Shown: one piece after another, positions 61,148 to 64,000 of the stretch
Numbering within the stretch: position 1 is the first letter of the stretch
How the letters are laid out: each line of letters begins with the position of its first letter
Assembly: GCA_916613615.1 (NCBI GenBank)
Contig: OU744727.1
Coordinates: 17,120,093-17,184,092 of the forward strand
Source of the DNA: Steromphala cineraria
Taxonomy: Eukaryota > Mollusca > Gastropoda > Trochida > Trochidae
Direction: 5' to 3'
DNA: 64,000 bases
The notes under the pieces: generated by a model
Seen by the model: the letters and a program-made list of their open reading frames with translations, nothing else
Told to the model about the DNA's origin: nothing
The model's database searches: none
Position numbers and translations under genes: made by a program

Positions 61148-61872
61148 TATATGAACACAAATTATTTGGATAACCTAATGTTTACGTTGTAAATATACAC
61201 AAAGTACTTAAATAATCAACCCCCACTTTAAAAAAAAAACACTGCTGACAAGAAACAAAAGAAATGTACAGGCAAACAATAACGATTTTTTAATATACAT
61301 TCATCTAGCATTGTGGAAACGAAAACTTCATTCGGTTTACGATTCACTGTCGCTGAATAACTGGTTTTACAAAAAGTTGGTATTCTTTAGTCAAAATCCA
61401 AGTTACCTTAAAATTGAAAATGAAAGTCAATATTTTTTGCTGCAATGTGATTACTATCATTCTCATGAGTTTTATCAACCTGCTTTGTACAGAACTTTCA
61501 TGAGGCCGTTTAAGCGAGGCCCTTGTTCATGCCAATTTCACTTCATGCATTCCATATTGTCTACAAGTTTCAGCTGTGTAACTACATACATATATGACAT
61601 TGCAATCAACTTTGAATTGAATATTTTGATATGACATTGAAATACTTGCTTTTTCGTTTCATGACTTTTAAATGTTGAAGATGTAACTTATTGCAATTTT
61701 TGACCTTGAAGGCATGAGCAAGGGCATCCGCCACTTTGAATTTATCATGTACCTTTTCACCTGAGTGCAAAATAAATATTAAATCAAGAAGAAAAAAAAA
61801 TCAAAAAATAAATCATTCTCTTGAGTGAATTGATGACGTTTTAGTAAATGACCTCATAGCAAAAGTCAATCG
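61148..61872. other. AT-rich flank
   Basis: Contains a 107-codon plus-strand ORF (61311-61634) with no recognisable domain, no splice context and AT-driven composition. Not called a gene. Confidence 0.35.
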
Positions 61873-61876
61873 TTAA

Positions 61877-62225
61877 AGGGGCAGTAGCACGTTTTTAGGG
61901 GAATATAAGGTGATGTCGGGAAAATGAAAATTAATGGTTCCAATTGAAAGACAATGTATTTAAACTAAACAGAGCAGTAATAATTCAAATATATAACGTT
62001 TAGCCATGTGATTCCTTTTTCTTACAAATGAATTAAAGGTGTTCACAAAAAAAATGGCCGCCAATGAATTTAACGTGAATCTTAATACTTTGTCCTCTGA
62101 CTATGCATAATTGGCTTGTGTTATGAAATTTTTGACACTGTCAAAATGATACATTTAACATTAACTTACAATAATCAGTGACATTTTTTAAATATAAAAT
62201 TATCAAAAAACGTGCTACTGCCCCT
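61877..62225. mobile_element. TTAA-flanked MITE, copy 3
   Basis: 349 bp with both termini intact (AGGGGCAGTAGCACG and its reverse complement) and TTAA on each side (61873-61876, 62226-62229). Interior colinear with copies 1 and 2. Confidence 0.87.
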
Positions 62226-62302
62226 TTAAAGCACAAAATTATCAAATATCGAATTTAAAGAAAACTGCACAAAGACATTATACACAAAGATAATGGTTTA
62301 GA

Positions 62303-62954
62303 GCTCTTTTTACATGCGCACGTTTACTCCTAGGAGTAAATATACTTACAGGTAGTAAACGTGCCATGTAAACAGCCCAAAACAAATTTACATACAGGAG
62401 TATATTTACTCCTAGGAGTTAAATACTCCACCCCTAGAAGTAAAGTAAAAGTATACTTACTTTTACTCCTGTGAGTATCCTGTCATTTTCTATAGTATTA
62501 GCATAGTTGAATGATTAGGTTGAGGTAATTGACTTGCATTCATATAGTTTTTAAACACTACTATTGTGTTTTCATCAATAATAACTTGCATTCAAGATTA
62601 TTTTATTAACTTGTCGAGAGCATGTTTCCTAATGAAGGAAATGTGGTTTTTGTTGTTGGTGTCATTCTTTTAAAACCGAAAACCAGCTGCGTTCACTCCT
62701 TTTACACTAGAAGTTGATTGACCAAACAAAATCTATGGTAAAAATGTGTTAAATTCTTCTCTGCCTCAAGATTTGCATTTCACACATTGAGTTTTCTATG
62801 AAAAAATATAATTCTACTGTAAGCAAATCATGATATACTTAAGGGTCCTTAAATTCCAATGGAACGTAAAGTAAATATACTTTTACTCCTGGGAGCAAAA
62901 ATACTCCTAGGAGTAAGTATACTCTCAGGAGTAAAGTGCGCATGTAAAAAGGGC
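62303..62954. mobile_element. Foldback / MITE with CTCCTAGGAG palindromes
   Basis: Long terminal inverted repeats: the left end reads CTCTTTTTACATGCGCAC then TTTACTCCTAGGAGTA; the right end in reverse complement reads GCCCTTTTTACATGCGCAC then TTTACTCCTGAGAGTA. Within each arm, TTTACTCC and GGAGTAAA alternate, forming many small palindromes. The middle (62480-62850) is AT-rich and unrelated. Length ~650 bp, non-coding. No certain target-site duplication. Confidence 0.75.
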
Positions 62955-64000
62955 ATAATAGGAAGAAGAAATGTCTGATTAACAAGTTCAACTCTAGAAA
63001 TATCAAATTTACTCACAGATGTTAAGATTGTAGGCATTTATCAATTTTTGTGTATAAATGTCAACTAGGGATACACAATATTTTTTTTAATTCATAACAT
63101 CCAAAGTTTAATGTGTAGTTTTCACCCTATGACAATAGTTATATTTGACAAAATTTCAGTAGTCTCACAGTTTTTCTAAAATGTTCGTTATCTTTGGACA
63201 TAAGCGATGTTTAGTTCAAATAGATAGTCAATACAAAACACTTGATATATCTGGAGTGGTCAATACATGAAATTAATCCGAATACTCCAAGAGCACCCAA
63301 ATTCATTTTACAAAATAAGGGGTGCTTAATTAAGTTCTTTGTGTTTAGAATAAAACTATGACAATATTATTTCTTTGGCTTAAGTTACTAAACATTACAA
63401 ATTTGTACAGGGTAAGAAAATAGTGTTATTCTTTAAACGATTAAATTAGGTTTCTTCTAGATTTAAAACGATTTCCCTATTTGTTTCACACTTTATTGAA
63501 TATTTATTATCAGATGAACACAACAACCAACTTATAAGCACTTCAGTAGTCGTTTAGTGTAATTGTTATCAACACTGCCACAGCGACCGTTTCAGTAAAT
63601 ACGTATGCAGACATGGGCACTAGGGCAGACACTTAGCGATGTCTAACTCTGTTTAGAAAACTGGAGATCGAACGATAAACAGTCGATCCTATATAAGCAG
63701 ACATCTACGTCTTGATTTAAAAGGTATTTTGAGTGTTCCCACCCCTTCAAACATTCCTGATTGTATGTATGAGCACTTGGCATATTTACTTATATTGACA
63801 TTAGCAAACACCGGCCACATTAATGTCATTGTGACTTCACATTATACTACCCGTAATTACTTATACTGGTATATAGAGAGAGTGCTTAATTAACTTTGAC
63901 GACAGTGTGCCACAATGAGTTGAAGACATTCATGTGAAAGGTATAAATAGTTCACATTACAGGGTAAAATAGTTTCTCATAACTTATTGTTAAAACTTTC
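62955..64000. other. AT-rich sequence to the window end
   Basis: No exon, RNA gene or repeat was recognised in this final kilobase. Confidence 0.45.

Noticed and set aside
61311..61634. 107-codon plus-strand ORF
   Set aside because: No recognisable domain, no splice context; plausible by chance in AT-rich sequence.

Overview
The window reads as nuclear DNA of a lophotrochozoan animal, most likely a bivalve or other mollusc. It is AT-rich, with short exons bounded by GT/AG introns, long introns, a high load of LINE, SINE and MITE debris, and one large satellite array. No prokaryotic gene organisation, CRISPR array or operon is visible. The taxonomic call is an inference from gene architecture and repeat style.

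Layout. (1) 350-4881, minus strand: a complete four-exon ganglioside GM2 activator-like gene (224 aa, all introns phase 0) with the full set of eight ML-domain cysteines. (2) 5.4-10.8 kb: a transposon graveyard with a zinc-finger tail of a DDE-type transposase, a 5'-truncated LINE with an intact RT core and one frameshift, a second LINE 3' end on the minus strand, and a SINE-like block. (3) 10.8-22 kb: non-coding and AT-rich. It carries copies of a TTAA-flanked MITE, a nested duplication (18.2-21.1 kb) and a 170-bp tandem element. (4) 22223-42315, plus strand: a seven-exon gene for a 255-aa four-pass membrane protein resembling the LAPTM family, with an 11.8-kb first intron and C-terminal PY and tyrosine sorting motifs. 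(5) 47034-48281, plus strand: an apparently intronless 415-aa protein I do not recognise. (6) 50046-57832: a 75-bp satellite of about 104 monomers, entirely without ATG on either strand, with local higher-order duplications. (7) 58381-61147, minus strand: a probable two-exon gene for an 83-aa protein of unknown function. (8) 61.8-63 kb: another TTAA MITE and a large foldback element built from CTCCTAGGAG-type palindromes.

Two of the genes (GM2 activator and LAPTM-like) belong to lysosomal or endosomal families, and each has a TCACGTG core upstream. That could be shared lysosomal regulation or chance. I found no convincing new multi-gene system. The best leads are the satellite array, the TTAA MITE family, the duplicated splice-acceptor region in intron 2 of the LAPTM-like gene, and the two unrecognised genes.
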